From Sporothrix humicola (lineage: Eukaryota; Ascomycota; Sordariomycetes; Ophiostomatales; Ophiostomataceae): a DNA stretch of 64,000 nt. The first letter of the stretch is position 1. Each line of letters opens with the position of its first letter. A program made the translations under genes and the position numbers. Below the pieces are notes generated by a model. The model was not told the DNA's origin, searched no databases, and was given only the letters and a program-made list of their open reading frames with translations. Shown one piece after another: positions 36,489 to 47,707 of this stretch. The stretch is taken from the NCBI GenBank assembly GCA_021396245.1, contig WNYE01000041.1, positions 1 to 64,000 on the forward strand. The letters run 5' to 3'.

Positions 36489-37829
36489 CTTGAAACATGT
36501 GCCCAGATCAGACGGGCTATCGATAGAGACAAATGACGTGTGCGGGGAGGGATCCTCGAGTAACAAGGTCGAGCTTTGCTGGACGTAGATCGCGAGATGG
36601 ATGGAAGGAAGCTCGATGTCGGATTTCAGCCAAGATAAGAGAGCTGGCAAAAAAAGCAACAATATTAACCGGAGGAAGACGCCGAGGGGCAAGTCGTGGA
36701 AGGTAGTGAAAGTCGGTATCAGTGTGCGACGTCGGCGTGTGCTGCGGGTCAGGCTGACTCGATGGGTTGTGGAGGCGTTGGGTATTGTTTCGGACGGAAA
36801 AACACTCGTGGAAGACAAAGGGTATTGTCGAGGTGATGTTTGAAGAAGAAAGGCGTCGAAAACAATAAGATGGGAGAAAAAATAGAACGAGAGAAGGAAA
36901 GAACGAAAGAAGGCTGTGGTGGCGGGATTGTGTGCACACACCCCAAGTGTCTGGTGGTTTCAGTAATTGGCAGATTAGGTAGGGCGGGCAGTAATGAGCG
37001 TAGGTAGCGCCTTCCCTCCACAGTGGGATAAAGCGAGGGCGGGAAAGTGGAGAGGAGGGGGGCGATAAGGCAGCAGCAAGAGCGATCGGTTTGTGCCTTG
37101 TTGCCAAAAAAAGAGATAGGGGCCAGGCCAGGCCAGGCCAGCATTGCCCAGAGAGGATATCTCGCGCTATGGAGGAAAGAGGCACCACGCACACGACCAG
37201 TTCAATTTTTTTTAATACCAACTGTAAACTTGGTCATAGACGGGTAATGCTTGGGCGATGCCTGGTAGGACTTTTGGCTTTTACCTACCAGTTACCAGTC
37301 GCTAATACCTACAAGCTCGGTCGTGATACTGTAAAGTACAAAATGTTTCTTACACATTCACTGACAGCCTTGCCACCTAGCCGAGCCAATGATGACTTTT
37401 CCCGACAAAAAAAAGAAAAAAGAGGCTGAAGAGACTCTCGAAAGATATCACGACATATCTCACGTCGAAGATACGGCGTATTACATCAACGACAAAAACG
37501 AGGGGCGTAAGCAGGCGGGGATCCACGTGGAGCAGGACTCTTGTTGAGGGAAAGCTCATGAAGCTTACTTAGTTTAGCGTTCCCGGGCTTTCTCGGCAGG
37601 GTCTTTGATGCCCGAAATCTCACAAAGAACGATGGGTGATGACAATATTTTATTCAACAAGATAGTGAAAGAAGATAAGAAACAATAACCAAAAATCTGA
37701 AATAAAAATATTCGACAACAGGCCCAATACAAATACAAATGTGACATAAATGAAACCCCAAATAATGGATATAAAAGAATTAAGACAATAACCACGTTCT
37801 GTGTCAACTTCCTCACATCAAAACCACAA
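36489..37829. other. Intergenic, FYVE-RING gene upstream region
   Basis: Upstream region of the FYVE-RING gene (-) and 3' flank of the vacuolar protease gene (-). The reading frame of the FYVE-RING gene stays open to 36941 but has no ATG there. Four tandem GGCCA units lie at 37121-37140 and an 8-bp inverted repeat with a 14-base loop at 37262-37291. No gene is seen. Confidence 0.7.
37121..37140. repeat. Four tandem GGCCA units
   Basis: Four exact copies of the 5-mer GGCCA. A similar AGGCCAGGCCA sequence occurs near 54508-54522 in another upstream region, so the word may simply be common in this genome. Confidence 0.8.
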
Positions 37830-40800
37830 TTAAACCGAGAAAGACTTGCTGCCCTGGATGAGCGGTGGGCTCTGCCGAAGCGTCACAATCGACCACGTCG
37901 GGGCATACTTCCACGCCTCGTCCGCGGCCGGTGCAGTCCCCGGCGTGTTGGCATCGCCCCAGCGGCAGAGAACGTGGCCAGTCAGGCTGCCGGCCTTGCT
38001 TGCATCGGCTTCACCATCCTTGGCATCCTCGGCCCACTCCACATCGACCGTCCATGGCGTCTCCCAGTCCCGGCGCCAGAGAGTAAACTCGCCAATCTCC
38101 CAGTTGCCGTCGGTTGGGGCAGGCTCAGTATCAAAGTCGAAACGGGTATCCAGTTCCTTGCTGCCACCCCGAACAGAAACGGTCTTGACAGGGCGGTCGA
38201 AGCGCAGGCCGCACACCTTGGTGTTCACGGCCGTGATGTCAAACGAAGCGGCCAGCTTTCCGGAGACACGCGAAGCGTTGACCGAAATAAGACCCTCGTA
38301 GCTGCCGCTGAAGGGAGCTGTAGGATCGCCGACAACGCGTGGCTCGAGACCGGTGCCGTCAAAGGTGCAGTCGAGCAGCCCAGTCTGCCGGCCGCCGCTG
38401 CCAGAGCAAGTCAGTGACCGGCCAGTTGCAGACGGCAGGTTGGAAATAATGTTGCCAAGGTAGCCCTCGTAGCCGGTCAGCGTGACAGACGAGTTGCCGT
38501 GGTCAATCGAAAAGGACTGCCGAAGGGTGAACTTGAACGGGTTCTGTGCCGAGAAGGGGAATGTTGAGACGCTGTAGATGAGCGTGCCAGCAAACACGAC
38601 TGCAAAGAAGAGCGGGATGTGCTTTGTCACACGGTGGAGGAAGGGTGTGAGTGGAAGCAGGGTCAGGATCGCAAAGGCGCCAACGAGAAGGTACGGTAGA
38701 AGCAGATTGGAGCCGTCTGTGCCCGTCTGTTGCACGGCAGCACCCAAAATAAGCAGTAGCTGGCCTGCAATAATAATGTTGATGGGACCCAGGATAAGGA
38801 ACTGGACGATCCAGGTCCAAGTTGGCAGGTACTTGGACCAATCCTGCTCGACACCAAACGGCTGCGTATCTGTCGTCTTGACTGCTGCATCGGCCTCTGC
38901 ACGTCTACGCTCAGCCAAGAGCGCCGACAAAGACCGTCTATAGCCTGTGGCAAACGTCGTGGGGCGGTTGTTGCGGATGTTGCCGCCGATAAGTGGGCTG
39001 GTCTCAGTGGGAACTTCGTCGTCAAGGGCACCACCTGCACCTTCGCCGGCATCGTCTTGGATAGCTGATTCGTTGTTGGGCACGGCCTCGCCAGGCGTGG
39101 GTGAGATCAAAGCATCGCCTTCATCGCTGCCGTCGCCGTTGGCAAGTGCATCAATTCTGCTGTCGAGTTCCTCGACGTAAGCGCTCTTGGACTTGAGAGC
39201 AAACAGCTCCAGCAGCGATACAACCAGGGATGCAAAGATGCTGGATGCGGCGTAAACGATGACATAGCCAGAGGCGACGTGTGCACGATCCTCGAGGACT
39301 GTCACGCCCACAAGGAGCACCCAGAAAATGCCGAAGAGCCAGAAAAGCGCATGCGTGCGGTGGAATGCAGAAGGGCGAATAAAGTCGGCCACACGCATGA
39401 CGACCCAGAAGGCAAAGACGAAGATAGTCACCATCAATGTGGCACTGTTTGGGCACATATTAGTATCAGTGAAGGGAAAAAAAAACATAAAAAAATAACT
39501 TACACTGCATAAAGGTTGCTGTAGATGGCGAATGGCTGTACCTTGCACACAAAAAGAGCCGTTCCGTAGACGGCGGATCCGGCCACGAACAGCGCTGCCG
39601 GGAAGCGGAAGAAGCCCTTCCAACCGCCAATGTCGATCTTGCTGTCGGCATCCGCGCTCTCAGGCTGGTCAACCGACGCGCGGAAGAGGTAATCCTTGTC
39701 AAACTTGTAAAGGAGGTATAGTAGTAGGCCAACAAGCAGCGGGGACACGATAAGAATAGTCAGGGACCATGCGAAAAGACCGCGGAGGGCAAACAGCACC
39801 AGGCTGTCGCCAAACAGGTCAAAGTACACGGCATCGGTCTGACTCTTCTCCACGGCATCGCCTGCCGCGCCAGTCAAACTCTTGGTGGAAGCCAGCGTGC
39901 CCGACAGCATGTGCCAGACGCTGGCCTGGGACGTGTGCCGGCGGTCGTCCTGCTGCGTGTGGTACCGCAGACGAGGCTTCATGAACGCAATATCGAGACC
40001 ACGGTAACCAAGAGCGTTGACCCACACACGGTAATCAGTCTCACTCCGAATCAGGTTCTGCTTGAAGCCATCACTGGCAATGACGGTTCCGTATGGGTGC
40101 GGCGATGAGCGGTACGCCTTGATGACTTCGAGATCGGTAGAGCGGAACAGCACGGCGCGGCCACCGGCACCGGCTCCTTCGAGGTTCACAAACGTGCCAA
40201 TGTACGGGACCAGCGGGCTGTTGGCGAAGGCGGTGGCACCCAACAAGAACTCTTCTTCGGCGTTGTTAAGCAGGACAACGACGCCACGCTCTGGCTGGTT
40301 GCCGGGCGTGCTAAAGTAGCGGATCATTTGCAGACTGGTGACGACACCCACGCCATCGTCCGTGGCACCAAAGCTCGACGAGACCGAGTCAAAGTGCGAG
40401 TTGACCAAGACGATCTTCTTCTGCATAGCCTGGGCCTGGGACGAGTCGGAAGGTGCCCGCCACCAGTCACCAGCCTCGTCCTTCGAGCCACGGATGTAGA
40501 CGTAAATGTTTGTGCCCTCAAAGTAGAGGCCGGAGCGGCGCCCCTTGGAGTAGCTCGTGGTGAAGGACACATTAGTCTGCAGGTCGTCAAAGATGACGGC
40601 AGCCGTGTCTGCGTTCGCAGCCGTGCTGGCTACATTGATATCCACAAAGGACGAGCCGTCCGCACGATCAGCCTGTGTCTTGTAGGACACGCTATTGCGG
40701 TCAAGAATCTGGTGGATGCGCCGCAGCAGAAAGTCACGAACATCGTCGTTGGCGTGGCTGTTGGCCGGGTGCATATACTGTGTCAGGTTGGCAAGGTCGG

Positions 40801-40966
40801 CCCATGCCTCGACGACACTGACACCGTGAGGCAAAGCCGATTCGGGCGGCGGCCGAGGAACAGATTCCTGGATGCAGATCACGGGGATAATGACCGCGAG
40901 GTAGATCGAGACCAGCCAGAAGGTGACCTGGATCGGCCGGAAGGCGAAAGGATTCAAGAGCCCCAT
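37830..40966 (-). CDS. Vacuolar membrane protease, M28 family
   Basis: Multi-pass M28 zinc aminopeptidase-like protein of the vacuolar membrane (yeast Pff1/YBR074W family). Exons 40966-39504 and 39444-37830 give 1025 residues, the usual family length. The start MGLLNPFAFRPIQVTFW is the typical N-terminus and leads into a first membrane segment at about 13-32. The luminal peptidase domain has metal ligands H191 (in NSHFDS), D203/D204 (GATDDGVG) and E237-E239 (NNAEEEF). About eight further membrane segments lie at roughly 390-480 and, beyond the intron, up to about 770, with an acidic cytosolic loop (ending ETSPLIGG) between them. A beta-rich C-terminal luminal domain follows. The intron (59 nt, GTAAGT donor) interrupts a membrane segment. 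Its true substrates are not known even in yeast. Confidence 0.94.
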
Positions 40967-42031
40967 GGTTGGCGAAGACAAGACGAGAGGGGGGTGCAAT
41001 GGAGAGAAAAGAGAGAAAAGAGGTCAAAGAAGAGGCAGTGCAGTGCCAGTCGTTCAAGAGGACGCTGTCATCCGTGCCACAGCCGTTCCTATTTCAAGTG
41101 AACGAACAGGAGGCAAAATAAAAAAGACAATGACAGACACCAGCGATCCACACCGGTGCTCTGATATTTCAATGTCGATTGAAGGAGTTGGGCCGAGGGT
41201 GAATAACAAAAACAGAGAATGGGATGAAAGAGGGGGAAGAAAGGGCAAGTTGGAGGCAGGAGGCCGAGATACGAGTATCAAGTACGTCAGCCGCGTGCGC
41301 TTTGCAGGTAAAATGGGAAGGCAGGACCGAGCTACTTGCGCTGAGTGCTTCAGCTAAAAGCTTGGCGAACAGCAGGCACCACCCCATCACACCATTGACG
41401 GGAAACGGCAACAGCTGCCCCCAAGCTTCCTTCCTGATCAGGCGCGCTAAACACAGGCCTGACCCCGCCCTGCCGCGACTTATGCAAACCTGGTCGCGTA
41501 ATATGGCCAACCTGCAGCGTATGTACGCTGGAATGCGGGCTTCAACTGCGCCGACATCCGATGTCATCTCCACTAATTTATTCACTGCACTTTACGACGT
41601 ACAACATCCGCAATTCATTGCACAACTTCGTTGATAAAAAAATTCTTCATTATTTTTCTACCCTCTTGAAATTACAATAATATTTTGGGGTGAGATAAGT
41701 ATAGGTTAGTACAAAAAGCTCAGTGCTGGATCAAATACGAATGCCAGCAAAAGTAGTCTGAGCTGAGGCAAAACAGAGCAAAACTTTGGTAAGTCATCAA
41801 ACGATAGACGAGTACAAAAAGAGTACAGAAAAATACACCACAAAATGGTGGAACAAATCAGTTAGTAAAAGGAAAAGCTCGGCAACGGCTCTGGTTCGTT
41901 GGTCGTCCGGTCTTTGATATCGCCCTTTTTGGTCAGTCCTACACTGCTTCTTCGTTCCTGTAATCAAGCAATCGGATCTCGAATTGTTCGCTCCTGTCGA
42001 CTGTCATGTCATAGTTAAGATAAAGGTGAAT
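40967..42031. other. Intergenic, protease upstream region and BBP 3' flank
   Basis: About 1.07 kb. The portion near the protease start is G/A-rich on the + strand (C/T-rich on the coding strand). The part from 41630 to 41870 is A/T-rich and probably holds the BBP 3' end. No gene is recognised; the frame + 41224-41634 has no domain. Confidence 0.7.
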
Positions 42032-44587
42032 TTACGCTCCAGGAGGGGGCGGTGGGGGTGGCAGGTCGCTCGGCGGGGGAGGCGGAGGAGCATCGCCCGG
42101 AGGAGGAGGAGGCGGCGGCTGAGCGGAACCAGAGTACTGTTGGATGAGAGCGTTGAGACCAGACGCAATGCCTGGAGGTGCACCCAGGTCACCACCGCCA
42201 CCAGACGGGGGCGGGGGAGGCGGAAGGCCAGGGGGCGCTCCACCCATGCCCGGAGGTGCGCCGTAACCAGGATAGCCAGGGTACGTCGACGGCGGGGGCG
42301 GGGGAGGAGCAGCCTGTGCACCAGGAGCCTGGTGCCATGGGGCCATTCCAGGAGGAGCGGGAGGTGCGGCTGCACCATTTTGTCCGCCATAGCCGCCGCC
42401 ACCGTTGTAGTAGTCACCACCGCCATTGCCGTAGCCGCCACCACCGCCATTGTAGCTGTCGTTATTGTTGCGATGGCTGCGATCACGGGCCCAAGGCGCC
42501 GGGCCGCCCGAAGGACCGCCCGGAGCACCGTTGGGAGGACCGTCGTTGTCACGGTCGTTGTTAGCACGCCGCCAAGGTGCAGGTCCTCCTGTCGGACCGC
42601 GCTGCCACGGCTTCGGCTCGCCATGGCCGCCACCAGGACCCGAAGGACCAGATGGACCGCCAGGGCCAGCTTCGATGCGCAGCGGGGCGCCACCACCACC
42701 ACCAAGTTCTTGCATAAGTTGCTGGACGAGGTTAGTATCATGTGTATATGAAAAAAAGAGGGAATTAAATGTAGGAGCAACCAAACATACCTCGTATTCG
42801 CGGTCCACCGCATCGCCGCTACCAGAGGGACCCAGACGACCAGCCGAGGGTCGGACGGGTCCGTCGTTGCGCCAGCTGGCGCCTCTCTGTCTGTCTGGAC
42901 AATCGCGGGCCATGTGGCCTGCATTGCCACAGACGCGGCAGATGATGTTGGCAGTGTAGTTCTGCTTCTCTGGACAGTCGTACTTGCGGTGGCCGATCTG
43001 GCCGCAGTTCTGGCAGGCCTGGTTTTCGTCGTCGCGGAGGGTACCGTTGAGAGCAGCCAGTTCACGCAGCTGGTTGCGCTTGAGTTCGTTCTGTCCTTCG
43101 GGGATGGAGGCGGCCTGTCGGAGAAGAAATCTGTTAGCTTCGGGACTCGCATTTGGGTAGAGCAGCTTGATGCGCTGTTTGAGGGTTTCGTAGTGACTGC
43201 ATACAGTTTCAATGACGTTGTGGATCAGGCGCTTTGCCTTTTCGACCTTGTCCTCTGTGTCTGCCATGATGAGACAGTGAAGGTCTTCTTCCTGGTTGCT
43301 GGAGTGAGCGGCATCAGAACGGCCTGGGAGTGTTAGTATTGTGTAACAACAATAAAATATAGGCACGGGGAAGAGGATGAACATACCTTTGCCTTCTTTG
43401 ACGGATCCCTTGCCGCGGATGGCAATCTTGGCGCCAGATTCTGTCTCCATCTTCTTCAAGGTGTTGCCTCTGGGACCAATAAGTAAACCAACTTGAGTAG
43501 GAGGAAAAAAGCTAAGTGTTAGTATCGAGATTAATATGTTCCAGTGGGATAGTGTCAAAACACGCCGGGTGTTTTCCCGGGTTAGACTATGGTTAGACAG
43601 GGGAGTTAGGGGGAGCAGCGTCGCCGAATGGTTTTCAAGTTAGGTTCAGTTCCCATGATGGTCTCAAGAGGACACAGCAAGCACGAAGGGAGGGTTAAGA
43701 CAGGGTTCCCTCGTGCAGGCGCGTCGTTGGGCCTGGTAGTGTCGCCCAGAAAGAAAGAAAATCCGGCTCCATAGCAAAGAAAAGGGAAAGGGTAAAGGGA
43801 AGAGGAGATGGGCAAGGGGGACAAAGCAGTTAGAAACGTTAGAAGGGTTAGCAATCATACTGAAGTTAATTTCTGGGTAGTCGTTGACGGGCACGTAGAC
43901 CTTCTCCTGGGTCTTGGTCGGTCGGCGGTAGTCCTGGGGCGGATGGTAGTTGGGGAACGTCTTGACGGCCTTTTCGACGAGCTTGTGACGTTCCTCCTCG
44001 AGGCGTTTTCTGTAGCGGTACTCGCGCGTGTTGATACGGCGGCCGTGGTTATCGTACTGGGGTGCGGGCGAGGGCGAGCGGTCGCCGTCGGCGGGCACAA
44101 CGTCGTCGATCTTGAGCTTCTGAGTGATCTCCTCGATGCGCAGATGCAAAGTATATGCCTCGAGCTGTTCGCTGGTCATGTTGGCCAGGATGGCCGTGGG
44201 GAGGCCCATGAGGCCGGCAGCTTTGTTGTCGGACGCGTCGCCCCACCGGTTGCGCTTTTTCCGGCGCCGGGGTCCGCCATCGTCGCCCGCGGGTGGTCCA
44301 CGAGGCTCTGGGCTGCGGCCGCGCTTCATGTCGCGATCGCGTTCATAGCCTCCGCCGTTGCGGTCGCCGCGGTCGCCTCTGTCATCGCGGCCACTGCGAT
44401 CGCTCCGGTAGTCACCACGGTCGCCGCCGCGATCATATCTGTCGCCTCCGCGGTCGCTGCGTCCATTGCTGCGGTCGTAGTCGCCGCCGTTGCCGTTGCT
44501 GCTGGGCTCAGAATCGTTGCCAAAACGGCGCACCTTGCCGAGCGGGATGTTGTTCGAGCCGGTGATTCCTTGGTTGCGCCAAGACAT
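42032..44587 (-). CDS. BBP: Branch-point-binding protein BBP/SF1 (splicing factor)
   Basis: Binds the intron branch-point sequence and hands over to U2 snRNP, in partnership with U2AF. Five exons (44587-43861, 43491-43387, 43323-43205, 43114-42791, 42721-42032) give 654 residues. A charged Arg/Asp/Gly-rich N-terminus contains a U2AF-ligand-like motif KKRNRWG with W115. An SPSP motif lies at 171-174, as in human SF1 where it is phosphorylated. The KH/QUA2 domain carries its GPRG loop at 248-251. Two CCHC zinc knuckles follow: C351-C364 (CQNCGQIGHRKYDC) and C376-C389 (CRVCGNAGHMARDC). The C-terminal 200 residues are Pro/Gly-rich. Introns are 369, 63, 90 and 69 nt, with TACTAAC-type branch sites. 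The 90- and 69-nt introns are open in frame, so retention would insert residues instead of stopping translation. Yeast MSL5 is the counterpart. Confidence 0.95.
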
Positions 44588-45257
44588 CTTGGGCGTGGGT
44601 GTCGATACTGATCGACTGTGATATAGGGTAAGAGGGAGTTGTTGATATGTCGAAGGTTGAGATGGAGATAACGACGCGATGTCGGAGTTGTGTTTATGTT
44701 GAAGGAGATGAAGAAGAAGAAAAGAACCCATCGCACATCTCCATATTTGGAAGGGGCGAAACTTACATTTGTCGCCCCACGAAATGGAGGATGTTGATTG
44801 GCTGATAGCCTACTATCACGTGCATCGGCCTGTTGTGCTTTAGTATATGTAGTACAAGTGGGGCGAATTCATTGACAAGGAGACAGGCTTTTAACTAGAG
44901 CTTCACCCGTGTGTACGGCGTGTTGTATGACTTCGTGTCTCTTATTACTCTGTTTGCGAACTGCTTTGTGAATGCTTTCTTATTTTTTTCAGTTTCATCA
45001 TTTAATTGTGATTGAAATCTTGGTTTCAGATATAAGAGCAATAAGTGATAGCCAGTTGAAAACCGTTGTATCGTTACCCCACTGTAGGTCTGAATTACAG
45101 TGCTGACCTTCGCATGTCCCCTACAGCTTACTGCATATCTGTTCCTTCCTTCGCAATGCGACAATGGGCAGGCTGAACCAGCTATCACTCTTTCCTTGGC
45201 ACAAGGCTGGCTGTCAACTCTCCCCTAGCCATTCTTTTATTTTATAAATATATCCCC
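44588..45257. other. Intergenic, BBP upstream region and GST 3' flank
   Basis: About 670 bases holding the BBP promoter and the 3' end of the glutathione transferase gene. The BBP frame remains open upstream to 44731 but the expected family start MSWRNQG is at 44587. Nothing else is recognised. Confidence 0.75.
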
Positions 45258-46331
45258 TTACTTCTTCAGCTTCGCAGCGTCGTCGGCCATGCCCTGCTGG
45301 ACCCAGGCGCGGCCAGTGGCAGCGCGCTTCTGGAGGTCTTCGTCCGAGACGTTGTCGAGGGCCGAGTGGCGCGAGGGAACGTGACGGCCCTTTTCGATGC
45401 CGGGACGAGCAAGGACTTTGTCAAACCAGGCCTTGAGATGGGGCGTGTCGTCGAGGCTCAGACCGGCCCAGCGGTGCGAGGCAATCCAGGACCAGTTGGA
45501 GATGTCGGCAATGGTCAGGCGGTCGCCGACGATGTAGCCCGACGTGGACTTGGCCAAGTGGTCGTCGAGGACGTGGTAGAGACGGCGGCTCTCGTTGCCG
45601 TAGCTGGAGGTGTCAGCGAGAAACAAAAAGGCACAGAAAGGCAAGGTGAAAAGGTCTTACCGGTTGATACCGTATTCGATTCTCTCGGGGGCATAGCCTG
45701 GATTGTTAGAATTTGAGCAGTACACTACTATTCCCATCTCCTCGGACAATACTCACGCAAAAAGTGGTTGGCCTGGCCTTGCATTGGGCCCAGTCCGCCC
45801 ATCTGGAAGAAAAGCTGCAAATTGTCAGAAAACAATCCCAAAGAGCCACTACAGGACGGAGACACTTGAACTTACCCAGTTGTTGACTTCATAGTACTCG
45901 CGCGTTCCAAAAGGGTACGACACTTTGTGCTCTGGGTCGTAGCGGTCCGTCAGGTAGAGCATGATCGAGCCGCTCTCAAAAAGCCGAATAGGCTTGCCGT
46001 CAGGGAGCGTGTCGGTCAGCGCCGGAATGCGGCCGTTGGGGTTGATCTCGAGGAACCAGGGCTCCTTTTGCACGTTCTTGGTGAGGTTGATGGCGGTCAC
46101 TTTGTACTGCAGGCCGAGCTCCTCGAGCAGCAGCGAGACCTTGATGCCGTTGGGCGTCTGCGCCGTGTAAAGATGGATGTCTGTGGGCGTGGCCATTGTG
46201 TTGCGCGTTTCTGTCCAAGTTCTTGGTTTTGGCGGACGAGATGATTTCTGAGAGGTAGAAGAGGAAGAAGAAGACAATAGTGATTGCTGTGGCGTGAGAT
46301 GCGACGCAATTTGACCAAGTCTTTCTGACAT
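45258..46331 (-). CDS. Ure2-like glutathione S-transferase
   Basis: Soluble GST that conjugates glutathione to electrophiles or reduces peroxides; fungal Ure2-type class. Exons 46331-45876, 45814-45757, 45697-45661 and 45603-45258 give 298 residues, or 253 if translation begins at the in-frame ATG at 46196 (MATPTDIHLYTAQTPNG), which matches the usual start of the class. The thioredoxin-like N-terminal half has the glutathione-site segment NPNGRIPAL and the FESGSIMLYL signature. The helical C-terminal half has GDRLTIADISNWSWI, the N-capping box region. The 45-residue extension from the first ATG is Ser-rich with some Arg/Lys and few acidic residues; it could be a mitochondrial presequence or merely leader. 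Introns are 61, 59 and 57 nt. The URE2 prion-type N-terminus is absent, so a nitrogen-regulatory role is not implied. Confidence 0.92.
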
Positions 46332-47707
46332 TGTTTTCGTTTCTTTTTTCTTTTTTGTTTATTTTGGCGGCGGTCCTAAATATACGGCGATTTTATCTGG
46401 CGTGCTTGCGTGCTTTCCTGCTTTCCTGCTTTCGCGAGGGGGAATCTAAATCCGATCTGATTGCGTCTGTTGGTTTGTCAGGATACTGTATCTTGGAATA
46501 CGAGTAATGCAAGTATGGAGTAGCCCTCCACTCCCAAATATCGTCACCACTTTCACGGACTACTTGTACCCTTTCGGGCCTGCTTCCCCTCTCTTCCCCT
46601 GACCCGGGCATAGCTTCAGCTCGGTCGTCATTCCCCAAGAAGCGAACTGAGCGACAGCTTAGAAATCATAGCTGGGGCACGGCGCGGGGTTCTTGCCGAA
46701 GGTCTTGGGAGGGTTTTGGCTGTGCAAATGCTTTTTGCTTTGTCCGGGTCCATCGATCGGCCACGCCAAAGCAGTTGCGTGCTAGAGCCGGGGCGCTGCA
46801 AGTTGGCACGCCGTTGGAGTACGACGTAACTTTGGTTGTCGGCTGTTCTGATAACTCGCTTTTTGTGTCCTATTCTGAACAAAAAGACCAAAGGTTGATT
46901 GCGGATGAGAATTGCGGATTGCGGGCGGTAGTTGCGGTAGTCGAGCCTTGTGTGCCGAGCTAATAATTAATAGCTGCTAGCCGTTAGGGATTGCACGCAA
47001 ATAGCAGGAGCTCGTTGGCCGTTTATGACTTGTTTCCGAAATAGAAAACCAGGCAACGGGCATCGAGGGAGAAGACAAGGCTGTCAGCGTAATCATTTAT
47101 CTTTAAAGCTTCATAAAGATATAAAGATGCAGTGCAACTGTTGACACTTTGCATCTCACTGTCTACCCCACATAAAGTCATCATCACGCGTTTTCATCAA
47201 GCTGGCTGCTGCTTATGGTAAAGCCCGGGAAAACATGCAACCCTTGACACTGTCTTGCCGACGAGAAATCAAGTTCATTTTATTTACATTTCATTTTGTC
47301 TCGGTAATCAGAAAGTAACTTTCTTGGCGCTTGGAATGCCTCGTGTAGTGTTACGAGTTCATAATCGGTCGTATTCATTGGCTATCTCCGTGTGGTCTAC
47401 ATACTAGGAAGATTTGAAGAAAAGAAGTGAGGAGAAGGCAGAAATGCAGACTGTTACATGATGTTGCGCCCCTTGCCGCTGACCGTTCATATCATCCGAC
47501 CAACTAACAAAACAGAAAATTGAAAGACATAAAAACAAATGGGGGGTTAAGGTGTGACAAGACGAAATACAGAGACAGCGCCAAAATTGCTAAGCCGGGG
47601 GAGAAACCAAAGGAAGAAAGCAAAGCACCGAAAAGTACAAATCAAAGGGACGATAGGCTGCCCGGGGATGAGAGCCTTTCGTCAACAATATCTGGCGAAC
47701 GATCCAT
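46332..47707. other. Intergenic, GST upstream region
   Basis: About 1.4 kb. Directly before the GST start the coding strand is A-rich (the + strand holds T runs at 46338-46368). From about 47080 to 47530 it is A/T-rich and probably contains the 3' end of the next gene. No gene or RNA is recognised. Confidence 0.7.

Noticed and set aside
36489..36941. N-terminal extension of the FYVE-RING protein with a hydrophobic segment
   Set aside because: The frame is open but contains no ATG, so translation should start at 36488.
44588..44731. N-terminal extension of BBP
   Set aside because: The family start MSWRNQG is at 44587 and the upstream residues look like translated leader.
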